Shown here piece after piece: positions 43,320 to 53,661 of a DNA stretch of 64,000 nt. A program made the position numbers and the translations under genes. The stretch's first letter is position 1; each line of letters starts with the position of its first letter. A model generated the notes under the pieces. That model saw only the letters and a program-made list of their open reading frames with translations, was not told the DNA's origin and did no database searches. The stretch comes from Colimorpha_A sp900556615 (GTDB taxonomy: Bacteria > Bacillota > Clostridia > Oscillospirales > CAG-272). The DNA lies in the NCBI GenBank assembly GCA_963598415.1, contig CAVBUH010000073.1:1-64000 (forward strand), given 5' to 3'.

Positions 43320-45710
43320 ATGTATGCATATGAATGGGATGCATCAACTGGCGGCTATGTGCTTACACCAATGCCGTTGACCTTTTCAAAAGAACCGCGT
43401 CCAGTGTACTACAAAGAATTGGATATCTTAGGCTTTGATAAGCACTGGATTTATGATAAAAACGACACCTTTCCCTATATGTGGGCAGAATCAAACAACT
43501 ACTATTATCGAGGAAGATTAGTGGCAAAAACAAAAGGCGGCTCTTGTTACACTGCACCAGAAATTGTTCTTTTAGATGCTCCAGAACCAGAAGGTTATCC
43601 ATTGCGCTTTGTTGATATCCCAGCAATGGTTGAAAAAAACCGAGACATAATGGAGCAGCTTGTTCAGGATACAATCAAAAAAATTTATAATACTTTTATT
43701 GAATACCGCAACAAAGTTGACGTGTTTTACGTTGCTTTTTCTGGAGGAAAAGATAGTGTAGTTTCTTTGGATCTTGTTCAAAGAGCGCTCCCGCATAACG
43801 AATTCAAAGTTCTTTTTGGCGACACAGGTATGGAGTTCCCGGATACATACGATGTCGTTGAGAAAATTCGAGAGTTCTGCACGATTGAGAAAATTGACTT
43901 TTTAGAATCTAAGTCGGACATGTCTCCCATTGATAGTTGGAGAATTTTTGGTCCCCCTGCGCAAACAATGCGATGGTGTTGCAGTGTTCATAAAACGGCT
44001 CCTCAAATCATCAGGCTTCGAGAATACACAAACAATCCGCATTTTAGAGGAATGGCCTTTACAGGAATAAGAGGAGATGAAAGCGCTTCAAGAAGCGAGT
44101 ACGATGATGTTAGTTTGGGCGAAAAGGTTCGCGGACAATACAGTTGCCACCCTATTTTAGAGTGGAATTCCGCCGAGTTGTTTAACTACATCTATTCTGA
44201 AAACCTTATTATAAACGAAGCATATAAGAAAGGCAATAGTAGGGCAGGTTGTTTAGTTTGCCCGATGGCTGCTTATAAAAACATGCATTTCAAAGAAGTA
44301 TGTTATAGTAAGCCTTCAGAAAAAGCGTTTACGACAACTGATTTTAATAAAATCATTCTTGAAACGACTTCAAAAAATCTAACTACTGAAAAGCAAATTA
44401 ACGAATTTATGGAAATCGGCGGTTGGAAAGCACGTAGAAGCGGAAGAGAACTTTCTATTTCAAAAAGCTTTATCATCGATAGCTTTGAAAAAGGGATTTT
44501 TCAAATAAAGGCAAATCGCAAGGCTACATCTTGGCGTGAATGGATAAAAACCATTGGACAGGTAATTTACCATTCGGATAGTGAACTCGAAATAATATTC
44601 AAAGATAAGAAGTATGTCGGCGAAATCATAGAAAGTGAAAAAGAAGTCCAATTCACCTTTAATATTGGTACAAATACCAAAATAGATATTGATTTCATGT
44701 CTGCATTCAAGATTGTTATGAGGAAATCTGCTTACTGTGTGTTATGCAGAGTATGCGAAGCAAACTGTCCTCACGGCTTTATAAAAATGAAAAACGGCGA
44801 TTTGATAATTGATGATAAATGCGTAAAATGCAGAAAATGCCACGATGTGTTTTATGGATGCTTGCTTGCAAATTCAATGAGATTGCCAAAAGGAGAAGGA
44901 AAAATGGGCAGTGTTAACAGATATGGTAATATGGGTGTTGAGTTTGATTGGCTAACTCAATATTTCAAGGCTATCAATGAGGGTTATGATTTTTGGACTT
45001 CAAGCCACTCGCTTGGTACTAATAAGGTGAAATATCTTAAGAGCTTTTTGCAAGATTCAGGTATTGCGATCAAAGAAAAAGGAACAAAAGATCCTGTCCT
45101 TACACGCTTTGGTGAAATCATTAGCGATATCGGAATTGATTCTCCGATTGCATGGGGATTAATTGCATGTAACTGGTCCTACTCAAGTCAATTCGGATGG
45201 TGGGTTAAAAATATCGACCTCAACAACACATACTCGCCAGAAGCAATCTTCTCAATGTTAGATGACACGACAAGTGATACTGTCAGAGAACACATAGTTT
45301 CTGCATTCAAGAATATTTTTATCTCGATTAAACCTCTCGCAAATGATCTTGGCTTTGGTATTTGTGATTATGAAGAGAAAGCGAGTGGTAGGACATTGAA
45401 TTCTGTTATACGTTTCCCTTGGGGGAGTCCAGACGAAAGAGTGATTCTCTACTCTCTCTACAAGTTCGCTGAAGCGTGTGGCAACTACAAACAGTTCACA
45501 TTAAGCAGACTTTTAGATTATTCGATTGAAAGTGATGGGATCAGTCCTACTCAAATTTTCGGACTTGATCGTGATACAATGGAAAGAATCCTCAATGGAT
45601 TGACTTTCAACTATCCTGATCTTATCGAAGCACGGTTCACACTCGGTCTTGATAATATTACTCTTAAGAGCGAGTTAAGTTCAGCAGAGATCCTGAACGA
45701 ACTATTTTAA
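43320..45710 (+). CDS. brxP: BREX type 4 BrxP, PAPS-reductase-family protein
   Basis: A 796-residue protein. Residues ~130-330: ATP-pyrophosphatase P-loop SGGKDS (141-146), FGDTGMEFPDT, MRWCCSVHK (Cys220-221), GIRGDES, and GCLVCP (Cys311, Cys314), the layout of PAPS reductases and DndC. Residues ~473-514 carry two CxxCxxC-type clusters (YCVLCRVCEANCP and CVKCRKC), a 2[4Fe-4S] ferredoxin-like insert. Residues ~520-796 resemble DUF4007 (FWTSSHSLGTNKVKYLKSF). In BREX-4 this protein replaces the PglX methylase. Sulfur insertion into DNA is inferred from DndC kinship. Confidence 0.9.
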   Translation: MYAYEWDASTGGYVLTPMPLTFSKEPRPVYYKELDILGFDKHWIYDKNDTFPYMWAESNNYYYRGRLVAKTKGGSCYTAPEIVLLDAPEPEGYPLRFVDIPAMVEKNRDIMEQLVQDTIKKIYNTFIEYRNKVDVFYVAFSGGKDSVVSLDLVQRALPHNEFKVLFGDTGMEFPDTYDVVEKIREFCTIEKIDFLESKSDMSPIDSWRIFGPPAQTMRWCCSVHKTAPQIIRLREYTNNPHFRGMAFTGIRGDESASRSEYDDVSLGEKVRGQYSCHPILEWNSAELFNYIYSENLIINEAYKKGNSRAGCLVCPMAAYKNMHFKEVCYSKPSEKAFTTTDFNKIILETTSKNLTTEKQINEFMEIGGWKARRSGRELSISKSFIIDSFEKGIFQIKANRKATSWREWIKTIGQVIYHSDSELEIIFKDKKYVGEIIESEKEVQFTFNIGTNTKIDIDFMSAFKIVMRKSAYCVLCRVCEANCPHGFIKMKNGDLIIDDKCVKCRKCHDVFYGCLLANSMRLPKGEGKMGSVNRYGNMGVEFDWLTQYFKAINEGYDFWTSSHSLGTNKVKYLKSFLQDSGIAIKEKGTKDPVLTRFGEIISDIGIDSPIAWGLIACNWSYSSQFGWWVKNIDLNNTYSPEAIFSMLDDTTSDTVREHIVSAFKNIFISIKPLANDLGFGICDYEEKASGRTLNSVIRFPWGSPDERVILYSLYKFAEACGNYKQFTLSRLLDYSIESDGISPTQIFGLDRDTMERILNGLTFNYPDLIEARFTLGLDNITLKSELSSAEILNELF

Positions 45711-45722
45711 GGAGGAAGCACA

Positions 45723-48700
45723 ATGAGTTATCGTGACTATTTTAATATAGACCCCGAATATTTTCCGCAAGTTGATAAAAGGATTATTGACACGCAACCT
45801 GATCTCTGGAAGAAATTCTATCCTCATCCTTCATTTGTTTCCCTCCTTAAGGCTACAGTTGATGTGCTGAAAAGAAAACAGAAACTTTCCATTTGGGTTG
45901 ATGGTGCCTATGGTACAGGAAAGTCCCATGCTGTTCTCACTCTAAAAAAATTGATTGAGGCAAGTGATGAGGATACTGCTACCTATTTTGAAAAATACGG
46001 GCTTGATAGCTTCCTTTGCAAGAATCTCACAGCAGAAAAGAATGCTGGCAAGATTCTCGTTTGTCATCGTTATGGTTCTTCTGATATTACAAGTGATACC
46101 GAGCTGATTGTTGCTATTCAAGAAGGTATTGAAAAGGCGCTTGCTGAAAATGGCATTGATAACGCAGCAAGCACCTCTTTGAAAAATTCTCTTATTCGCT
46201 ATTTTGAGAATACCGAGAACAAGCAGAGCTTTGATATTTTTGCTACTGGTTCTTATAAGGATATCCTTGGCGGCGACAAGGCAGATGATATCCTTGAGAA
46301 ACTTCGCACATACAAAGATGATGCACTCCGCGCACTCATTTCCAAAGTGTTCAAAGTGAAAACCGTTAAAGGTAGTTTCTCTATGAACACGGGCGAACTT
46401 TGCGAATGGATTCGTGAGGTTATTGAAAAGAATAATCTTTACAACCTCATCTTCATTTGGGACGAGTTCTCTGAGTACTTCGAAAACAATATGCATCATC
46501 TGACAGGTTTCCAGCAGATTGCAGAACTCTCTGCTACTGCGCCGTTCTGTTTGATGATTGTTACTCATAAGGCAGAAGGCTACTTCTCTGACGGAGACCC
46601 CGATAAGAGAAAGATTCTTGACCGCTTTGTTCCGCCTATCCACATTTCACTTCCCGAGAATATTGCCTTTGAGTTGATGGCTCAAGCAATGAAGGTTACC
46701 GATGATGAAGATCTGGCAGCGAAGTGGGCTAAAAACAAAAGTAGCTTGGATAGAAGAACCCAACAGAGCCGTGCGGCAGTTAAGAACAAGATTAACCTCA
46801 CCGACAAGGACCTTTCAAACGTTCTTCCTATTCACCCCTATGCCGCTCTTGTGCTTCAGCACATTTCTATGTACTACACTTCTACCGCAAGAAGTATGTT
46901 CAATTTCATCAAAAATGATGAAGGCGAAGATGTAAAAGCATTCCAGTGGTTTATTGACAACTTCGATTTCTCTTCACAAAATCCGTTTGTTACCATTGAT
47001 ATGCTCTGGAATTTCTTCTATGAGAAGGGACAGGACAAGCTCGCTTCCGGCATTAAAGAAGTTTTGAGCTGTTATACTTCTCGCCTTGAGAAGGAACTCA
47101 TCGAACCTGAAAAGCGTGTTTTGAAGGTTATCCTGTTGCTCCAGGCTGTGTCTGACAGACTGTCCGGTAATAGAGACATCTTCCTGCCTAACGACAGGAA
47201 CCTCACTCTTGCGTTTGAAGGTACAGACCTCGAATTTACTGCAAAGAATATCGCAAAGAAACTCTTGAATGACCATGTCGTTACAAGAACTCCTCTTACG
47301 GGTGAAGTATTCTCTTATTGCTGCAAGAATATGGGTCCCGCTGTTGACACTGCACCTTTCCTTAAAGATGCAAAAGCAAAGACCACCAAGGATATGTCCT
47401 TTATGGCCGGTAGTGACTTGAGAAGCACTGTAGAACTTACCGGTCCTTTGAGATTGAGATATTCTCTTGCTTATGCTACACTTTCTGATTTTGATAGTGA
47501 AGCTAAAAAAGCTAACAATCCCAGTGAAGTTAGTAATAAACTCTACGCAATTACTACCATTGCGAGAGACACAACGGAAAGAGCTGCTCTTCAGAAGAAA
47601 ATCAAAGGCTTCTACGAAAGCAATCCTGAATCCGATGTAGTTGTTATTGATTCTTCCAACTGTGAACTTGGTGAAAGCGAATATACCGAGTTCGTAGAAA
47701 ACTATGCTATGGCACTGGCAATCGGCCAGAGTGATATTGAACAGAGAAAGACCTACGAGAAATATGCTACTGAAGTCCTTAAGAATTGGGCAAAGCGAAT
47801 CAAGAATGGTGACTACTATGTTTACTCTCGCTATACCCCCGAGGGTGAGCGTGTTGCTAATAGCGCTGACCTTCTTGCAAAATTGATGGAGATCAACCGC
47901 TTCCATTATCCCGAATGCCTTGAGGGTGCATTTACAAGTGTTTTGAACACAATGTATGATGCGAACTCTCTCGGTGCTGGTGCAACCTGCGGTATTTCCG
48001 AAGAGACAAAGGGTACTTTCCGTTCCGGTAACGAAGCGACTAAACTCGAAAATGCTTTGAATGGTGCTTGGAAAGTGCCGGATTACTGGAAAACCTCCCA
48101 CTCCTATATTGCCACCCTAAAGACCGCGGTTGAAGAAATTATCCGCAAAGAGTACGAGAAGAGTGACCGTATTTCCATTGCACAGATTTATAATGTGCTG
48201 AAGGCAGAACCTTACGGATTTATGCCTTGCAACCTTACTGCATTTATTCTTGGTTTTATTCTTAAGGAGTATGTAACCGCAGGTATCTATTCATATAGTG
48301 ATAATCTCACCACTGTTCCGCTTGATACAGAGAAACTTGCTTCAATGATTTCTGAAATCATCAAGCAAGAGAATACTCCCGACAAACGTTACAAGGATAA
48401 ATTCATCGTTACTCTTACCGAAGAAGAACGTGCCTTTAACAAGGCTACTTCTGCGGCATTTGAGATTGAAGAGAAGTACTGCGTGACTATCACCGAAACT
48501 CGTTCCAGAATTCGTGAGCAGATGAAGAGTTTTTCGTTCCCGATTTGGCTCATAGAGTACACGATTGATGGTGTTGTGTTCAAAACAAGCAAAGAGATTG
48601 TTTGCTCGCTTATCGATAATTATTGTGGTATCGCCAACAACAAGAATATGGAAGGTGGCAAATCCGACGCAGACATTGCTCTTGCCATCGGACGTATTTG

Positions 48701-49910
48701 TATCGATAACCCAGATGCAGTAGAAGATCTTAAGAGTATTCTGACAAAGGATAACTGCAAGAATGGTATGATTAAGTACCTTGAAGTATATCGCGGTGGC
48801 TTGCTCCCGAGCATTGCAAAAGCAATCGGTGATGGTGGTCAATACATCAATCATCTCGCCTATAAGTTCGGTTCAGATGCTGCAAACTGGGTATGGAATA
48901 AAGATACAGTTCATGGGAAGATTGATGAACTCATTACTGAGTACGAAATCATTGAAACCAGTAATAAGGTTCTGACAAAGAATGCCACCTATCAAGGAAC
49001 CATTCGTGCTTGGTGTAGCAAAATCGACCAGATTCGTCTTGCTTACTCGGTAATTAAAAATGAACTGGGAGATTCTAAGGCATTCTACGAGATGCTTTAT
49101 AATCTCAAGAAAGCAAATAGCCTTCTCGACTCTCAGAAGAAGCACTTCTTGGAACTGTTACAGGCGAATATTGAGAACTTTAAACAGTTTATGGCTTCTC
49201 AAAGCGGCTTGTTTGTAAAGGCTTGTATCTTCTATCTTGATGAGCTTACCGAAGACGATGTTAAGGCGATTCTCGATGACGACAAGTACGGCTTTAAAGC
49301 AACCTTTACTGCTGAACCTAATGTTTATACAGATAAGGTTCAAAAGGCAGTTGCGGACTATAAGGGCTCTTTGAAGCACATCAAACTGAAGAAGCATTGG
49401 TTTGACCTTACTGGCACAGAATCGCCGCTTGATTGGTCTGAAAAGTACGCAATGCCTATCATCATTATGGTTCCTGGGGATGAGGCGGCAACTGCAAGAA
49501 AGGTGTTTGCAACTATCAATACAAAGAGTACGGATGATAATGCCATTGATGCTGCTGATGATTATATCACCAAGATGTCCTACTTGCCGGAGCTGAACAG
49601 AAAATCTTCACGTGACAAGGCGTTCATCGAGACATTCTTGGGTGAATATGCTGTTCTCTTTGAAGATCTCGAAAAGGTAAAGCAGTATCTCAAGGGACAC
49701 GTTGCTGATGCACCTTATTATTGGTTTGAAAGCAAAGAAGTTACAGCAAAAATCAAGTCCATGGCGAAGGCTAAATATACAGATTCTGGTTATGGCAAAG
49801 CAAAGCAGATTATTGACGACATGCCTGCAGAACAGGTAAAGGCATATTTGAAGCAGTTGCTCGAGGATAATATCGTAGTTGGTGTCGAGATTATCAAAGG
49901 CAAAGGCTAA
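45723..49910 (+). CDS. brxC: BREX BrxC/PglY-like ATPase
   Basis: A 1395-residue protein starting after AAGGAGG. Walker A GAYGTGKS at residues 61-68 and Walker B LIFIWDEFSEYF at about 242-253, then SATAPFCLMIVTHKAEGYF (sensor-like). The rest is long and helical. BrxC/PglY P-loop proteins of ~1200-1400 residues are core to all BREX types, essential for modification and exclusion; biochemical role unresolved. Tight operon: 12 bases from brxP, 13 to pglZ. Confidence 0.92.
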   Translation: MSYRDYFNIDPEYFPQVDKRIIDTQPDLWKKFYPHPSFVSLLKATVDVLKRKQKLSIWVDGAYGTGKSHAVLTLKKLIEASDEDTATYFEKYGLDSFLCKNLTAEKNAGKILVCHRYGSSDITSDTELIVAIQEGIEKALAENGIDNAASTSLKNSLIRYFENTENKQSFDIFATGSYKDILGGDKADDILEKLRTYKDDALRALISKVFKVKTVKGSFSMNTGELCEWIREVIEKNNLYNLIFIWDEFSEYFENNMHHLTGFQQIAELSATAPFCLMIVTHKAEGYFSDGDPDKRKILDRFVPPIHISLPENIAFELMAQAMKVTDDEDLAAKWAKNKSSLDRRTQQSRAAVKNKINLTDKDLSNVLPIHPYAALVLQHISMYYTSTARSMFNFIKNDEGEDVKAFQWFIDNFDFSSQNPFVTIDMLWNFFYEKGQDKLASGIKEVLSCYTSRLEKELIEPEKRVLKVILLLQAVSDRLSGNRDIFLPNDRNLTLAFEGTDLEFTAKNIAKKLLNDHVVTRTPLTGEVFSYCCKNMGPAVDTAPFLKDAKAKTTKDMSFMAGSDLRSTVELTGPLRLRYSLAYATLSDFDSEAKKANNPSEVSNKLYAITTIARDTTERAALQKKIKGFYESNPESDVVVIDSSNCELGESEYTEFVENYAMALAIGQSDIEQRKTYEKYATEVLKNWAKRIKNGDYYVYSRYTPEGERVANSADLLAKLMEINRFHYPECLEGAFTSVLNTMYDANSLGAGATCGISEETKGTFRSGNEATKLENALNGAWKVPDYWKTSHSYIATLKTAVEEIIRKEYEKSDRISIAQIYNVLKAEPYGFMPCNLTAFILGFILKEYVTAGIYSYSDNLTTVPLDTEKLASMISEIIKQENTPDKRYKDKFIVTLTEEERAFNKATSAAFEIEEKYCVTITETRSRIREQMKSFSFPIWLIEYTIDGVVFKTSKEIVCSLIDNYCGIANNKNMEGGKSDADIALAIGRICIDNPDAVEDLKSILTKDNCKNGMIKYLEVYRGGLLPSIAKAIGDGGQYINHLAYKFGSDAANWVWNKDTVHGKIDELITEYEIIETSNKVLTKNATYQGTIRAWCSKIDQIRLAYSVIKNELGDSKAFYEMLYNLKKANSLLDSQKKHFLELLQANIENFKQFMASQSGLFVKACIFYLDELTEDDVKAILDDDKYGFKATFTAEPNVYTDKVQKAVADYKGSLKHIKLKKHWFDLTGTESPLDWSEKYAMPIIIMVPGDEAATARKVFATINTKSTDDNAIDAADDYITKMSYLPELNRKSSRDKAFIETFLGEYAVLFEDLEKVKQYLKGHVADAPYYWFESKEVTAKIKSMAKAKYTDSGYGKAKQIIDDMPAEQVKAYLKQLLEDNIVVGVEIIKGKG

Positions 49911-49923
49911 GTGAGGAGTAGTT

Positions 49924-52209
49924 ATGAATCTTGATAGTATTAAAAAACGAATAAGTACATATCTGACCTCTGACAAAAGGTGGCCGGTTATTGTCGATTT
50001 TCCTTCAAGGGAAGATTTGGCAGACTTTATCGAGCATTTTACTGTAGGTGATAATAAGTTTCTCTCCGCAGAAAAATTCTGTGGAGAGGATGGCACCTTC
50101 AAGCCAGAAGAGTTTATCAATACTATCGGCAACAATGACGGAAACACTTTTGTTGTGGGCATAACAGCTTTTTTGAAACTACAAGGAGAGGTGTTTACAA
50201 AGAATACACTGAAATCTATTCTGTCAAAGAGTGTAAATGGGCATATTGTAGTCGTTTCCTATCAATGTAGAAACTTCTTGAAATTCACCGACACAAGATT
50301 TTCGGAAAGAAATCAGATATATTTTGCAGATGGCGATTTAGATGCTTCTTCCGACATTTGCCTTATCAGCCCCGCTTTGGCCGAAGCATTTCCGGGAAGT
50401 TATGTTGGATTCGATAAACTTGGCAAAGCCTATGAAAAGCAAGGTCAAGAAACTATTTACATCGCGACGGATGTTTCAAAAAGCTCGTTCGAGAAATCCC
50501 TGTTCACTATTTCCAAAATGAGTAACAGCTATGATATTCTTTGCAACAAGGATTCTCGTACTAAGACAATCCCAAGCAACTTTGGAACATTGGTACAGTG
50601 GAATAATGCTTTGAAGTTGATGAGTAACGACGGTGATTGGTCTTCCGTAGTTGAAGCACAGTTCGGTAGTGTTTATAATCTGGCTGATAGTATTGCCCAA
50701 TATAACGAGTTTGATAACAACAAGAAGTGGCTGTATTTCATTGCCTTGTCTATCTTTGGAGTGAAGAAAAACGCATATCTTCAACACGCCGTGTTTAACT
50801 CTGCAAATTATCGTGAATTTCCAAAATCGTTGTTTAGGGCAATTTTGACCGTGGATCACACGGACGCAGAATTCACTAAGCTGTATGCTGAACGCAAAGA
50901 GATTCTTAAAGGGTTCGTTGATTCCCTTGAAGAAGTAGTGGATTTCTGTAAGGTTATTTCCGTCAAGGAAGAATCCGCGATCCACTATTTAACAGACTTG
51001 ACTCAGCCGGAAAAAGAACGCATCATAGAATGGCTTGACGCTTATGGTCAAGGTTATTCTATTTCTGAGCTTGCAAGCATTCTGCGTAATATTTACCCTG
51101 ATTTGGCTGACTATCTTTCTTCTTATCGTTTCAAGAATAAGTTGCTTGACAGTTATTTTGAAAGCTATAAGTATCAGAAGACGATTAACAAAATCTTGCC
51201 GAGCTTTGAACTTGTGGTTGATGAGCAATCAAGACAATTAAGTTTTGTAGATATCCTTCCTGCCAGATCCAGTATTGTGGACAAACTCGATTTGTCAAAT
51301 GCTCACGCCTATTTCTTTGATGCTCTTGGTGTAGAATATCTCGGTTATATCCAAGCAAGATGTAATAAGTATGGGCTATCGACCAACATTGTGTGTGGCC
51401 GTTGTGAGCTTCCGTCTCTTACGTGTTTCAACAAAGAATTCGTGACTACTTGCCAGGATAAAGGTTGCGTTGTTTCCGATATAAAATCTCTTGATGAAAT
51501 AAAACATCATGGCGAAGATAGTTTCAGCTATGAAAAGGTGAAGACACCTGTCTACCTTATCAGTGAACTTGAAAAAATCGATGATTTGCTCAAGCAAATT
51601 AGGGCAAGCATTTACAGCGGTCATTATGATAAAGCTGTTATTATTGCAGACCATGGTGCAAGTAGATTGGCCGTTCTTCATGAAAGCGAGAATTTATGGA
51701 GAATGGCAACCGACGGTGTCCACTCTGGCAGATGTTGTCCCAAGAACGAAATTGATAGCAAACCCGATTTTGCGATTGATGCAGATGATTTCTGGGTGCT
51801 TGCAAACTATGACCGTTTCCAGGGTGGCCGAAGAGCCAACGTGGAAGTTCACGGTGGTGCATCCCTTGAAGAAGTTGCTATTCCTGTCATTGAAATCACA
51901 AGAAAGCCAGCTAATATTGAAGCATTTATTACTGAAGGCTCAAAGGTTATCACTCTTGGAGCTAAAGAGATTCCGATTATTAAAATATTTGTTGGCGTTA
52001 ACAGTAGTAGTGTGGCTATTCGTATCGGTGATAAATATTATGATGCTGAAAAAACAGCAGAAGAGTACTTGTATGAAATTGCTCTTCCCGAGTACACACG
52101 AAAAGGAAATTATACTTTTGACATACTCAACGGTTCGGACACCCTATCCACAAATATTGTGTTCGAGATCAAAAAAAAGGGCATGGCCGAAGTAAACCTG
52201 TTTGATTAA
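49924..52209 (+). CDS. pglZ: BREX phosphatase-like protein PglZ
   Basis: A 761-residue protein. The C-terminal half carries the PglZ (alkaline-phosphatase superfamily) motifs: HAYFFDALGVEYLGY at about residues 461-475 (nucleophile/metal Asp region), KAVIIADHGASR at about 571-582 and ANVEVHGGASLEEVAIP near 640-655. The N-terminal ~400 residues are the BREX-4 PglZ-specific region. PglZ is the signature gene of BREX. RBS GAGGAG six bases before ATG. No defect seen. Confidence 0.93.
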   Translation: MNLDSIKKRISTYLTSDKRWPVIVDFPSREDLADFIEHFTVGDNKFLSAEKFCGEDGTFKPEEFINTIGNNDGNTFVVGITAFLKLQGEVFTKNTLKSILSKSVNGHIVVVSYQCRNFLKFTDTRFSERNQIYFADGDLDASSDICLISPALAEAFPGSYVGFDKLGKAYEKQGQETIYIATDVSKSSFEKSLFTISKMSNSYDILCNKDSRTKTIPSNFGTLVQWNNALKLMSNDGDWSSVVEAQFGSVYNLADSIAQYNEFDNNKKWLYFIALSIFGVKKNAYLQHAVFNSANYREFPKSLFRAILTVDHTDAEFTKLYAERKEILKGFVDSLEEVVDFCKVISVKEESAIHYLTDLTQPEKERIIEWLDAYGQGYSISELASILRNIYPDLADYLSSYRFKNKLLDSYFESYKYQKTINKILPSFELVVDEQSRQLSFVDILPARSSIVDKLDLSNAHAYFFDALGVEYLGYIQARCNKYGLSTNIVCGRCELPSLTCFNKEFVTTCQDKGCVVSDIKSLDEIKHHGEDSFSYEKVKTPVYLISELEKIDDLLKQIRASIYSGHYDKAVIIADHGASRLAVLHESENLWRMATDGVHSGRCCPKNEIDSKPDFAIDADDFWVLANYDRFQGGRRANVEVHGGASLEEVAIPVIEITRKPANIEAFITEGSKVITLGAKEIPIIKIFVGVNSSSVAIRIGDKYYDAEKTAEEYLYEIALPEYTRKGNYTFDILNGSDTLSTNIVFEIKKKGMAEVNLFD

Positions 52210-52219
52210 GGAGGCAATC

Positions 52220-53659
52220 ATGGAAGAAAAACTGTGCGAATATTTTGAAGAAATGGTTGTATATAAAGACCTGAAAAACAATACTGGATTTTTTTCGTCA
52301 TTAGGACTTCCTGCCTTCTTACGTGACTATCTCTTGAAAACCTTTAGCGATGAATATGGTCGCTTCAATATGGAAGAGGTGTCTGCCTTTGTAAAGAAGT
52401 TAATCCCGAAAAAGGAAGACTGGATGAGCATCAAGAACAAAATTGTTTACGAAAACGAGAACGTCCAGATTCTTACAAAAATATCTGTCGATATTAATAT
52501 CAAAACCGGGGATATTTCTTTTGCTTTGCCCGATTTTGGTGTTACTGAAAAAGAAACAATGATAGAATCATCTATATGGGAATTATACAAAGATGAGTTG
52601 ATTCGCGGAGGAGAAGTTTGGGGAATCATCAAATTAGGATATCGTCAGCCAGATGATGAAGCAAGGCCCAAAATTCCTGGAAAGATTAAACTAATAGGAT
52701 TTAAAAATTTTTGCCCATACAAAGTTGATCTTGATTATTTCAAAGACATGAGAGCTAATTTTTCTACTGAGGAATGGATAGATGTGGTTCTTGGTGCTAT
52801 TGATTATAATGCAGATGGGTATGAAACAGAGTTGCAGAAGCTGACAATGTTAACTCGGTTACTCCCGTTTGTAGAAAAAAGGGTAAACTTGATAGAACTT
52901 GCCCCTAAAGGTACTGGTAAGAGTTATGTGTTTGGCCACATTAGCAAGTATGGTATGATTACCGATGGTGGCAAAGTCACTCGTTCAAAAATGTTCTATG
53001 ATGCGGTGAGAAGAAAGCCAGGCTTTGTCTGCGGTCCGGATTACGTTGCTATCGATGAGGTAAAACTTGTAAGCTTTGGTGATGAAAATGAAATGCGTTC
53101 CATACTTCAAGGATACCTTGAGTACGGTAAATTTAATTCAAATGGTTACGATGGCGAATCTGATGCGGGTGTAGTTTTTCTTGGTAACATTCAAAAAGAG
53201 AACATGGATGAATACAGTTATATGTTGGCTGAGCTTCCAGCGCTTTTTCAGGAAACCGCTTTACTTGATAGAATCCACGGTTTTATTAAAGGGTGGGATA
53301 TTCCTCGAATGAATGACAGTCTTAAGATAACAGGGTGGGCATTGAATTCGGAGTATTTTTGCGCAATTATGCACGAACTTCGTAATGATATGAGTTATCG
53401 AGCGATTGTTGAGAAGATTGTTGATGTTCCAGAACGTTCAGATACAAGAGATACTGAGGCAATAAAGAGGATTGCGACTGCATATCTTAAGTTGCTGTTT
53501 CCGCATGTTCGCTCGGAATATGATGTTGACAAACAGGAGTTTACAGACTATTGTTTAGTTCCTGCAATGAGAATGAGACGTATTATTAAACTTCAACAGA
53601 GCATGATTGACACGGAATACAAAGGAAAAGATGTTCCACTTCTTACAACAAAGGACTGA
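52220..53659 (+). CDS. brxL: BREX BrxL-like AAA+ protein without Lon protease domain
   Basis: A 479-residue protein, start set by AAGGAGG. Walker A ELAPKGTGKSYVFG near residues 225-238, Walker B YVAIDEVKLVS near 275-285, and FLGNIQ plus ALFQETALLDRIHGF as sensor and arginine-finger region, all typical of BrxL. Classical BrxL has ~680 residues with a C-terminal S16 Lon-like domain; here the protein ends soon after the AAA+ lid, with no Ser-Lys dyad. BrxL forms DNA-bound rings and is needed for phage exclusion. Confidence 0.9.
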   Translation: MEEKLCEYFEEMVVYKDLKNNTGFFSSLGLPAFLRDYLLKTFSDEYGRFNMEEVSAFVKKLIPKKEDWMSIKNKIVYENENVQILTKISVDINIKTGDISFALPDFGVTEKETMIESSIWELYKDELIRGGEVWGIIKLGYRQPDDEARPKIPGKIKLIGFKNFCPYKVDLDYFKDMRANFSTEEWIDVVLGAIDYNADGYETELQKLTMLTRLLPFVEKRVNLIELAPKGTGKSYVFGHISKYGMITDGGKVTRSKMFYDAVRRKPGFVCGPDYVAIDEVKLVSFGDENEMRSILQGYLEYGKFNSNGYDGESDAGVVFLGNIQKENMDEYSYMLAELPALFQETALLDRIHGFIKGWDIPRMNDSLKITGWALNSEYFCAIMHELRNDMSYRAIVEKIVDVPERSDTRDTEAIKRIATAYLKLLFPHVRSEYDVDKQEFTDYCLVPAMRMRRIIKLQQSMIDTEYKGKDVPLLTTKD

Positions 53660-53661
53660 TT

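Noticed and set aside
46974..48101. 375-codon open frame antisense to brxC
   Set aside because: Lies fully inside the brxC gene, shows no family likeness and has no ribosome binding site; explained by codon bias.
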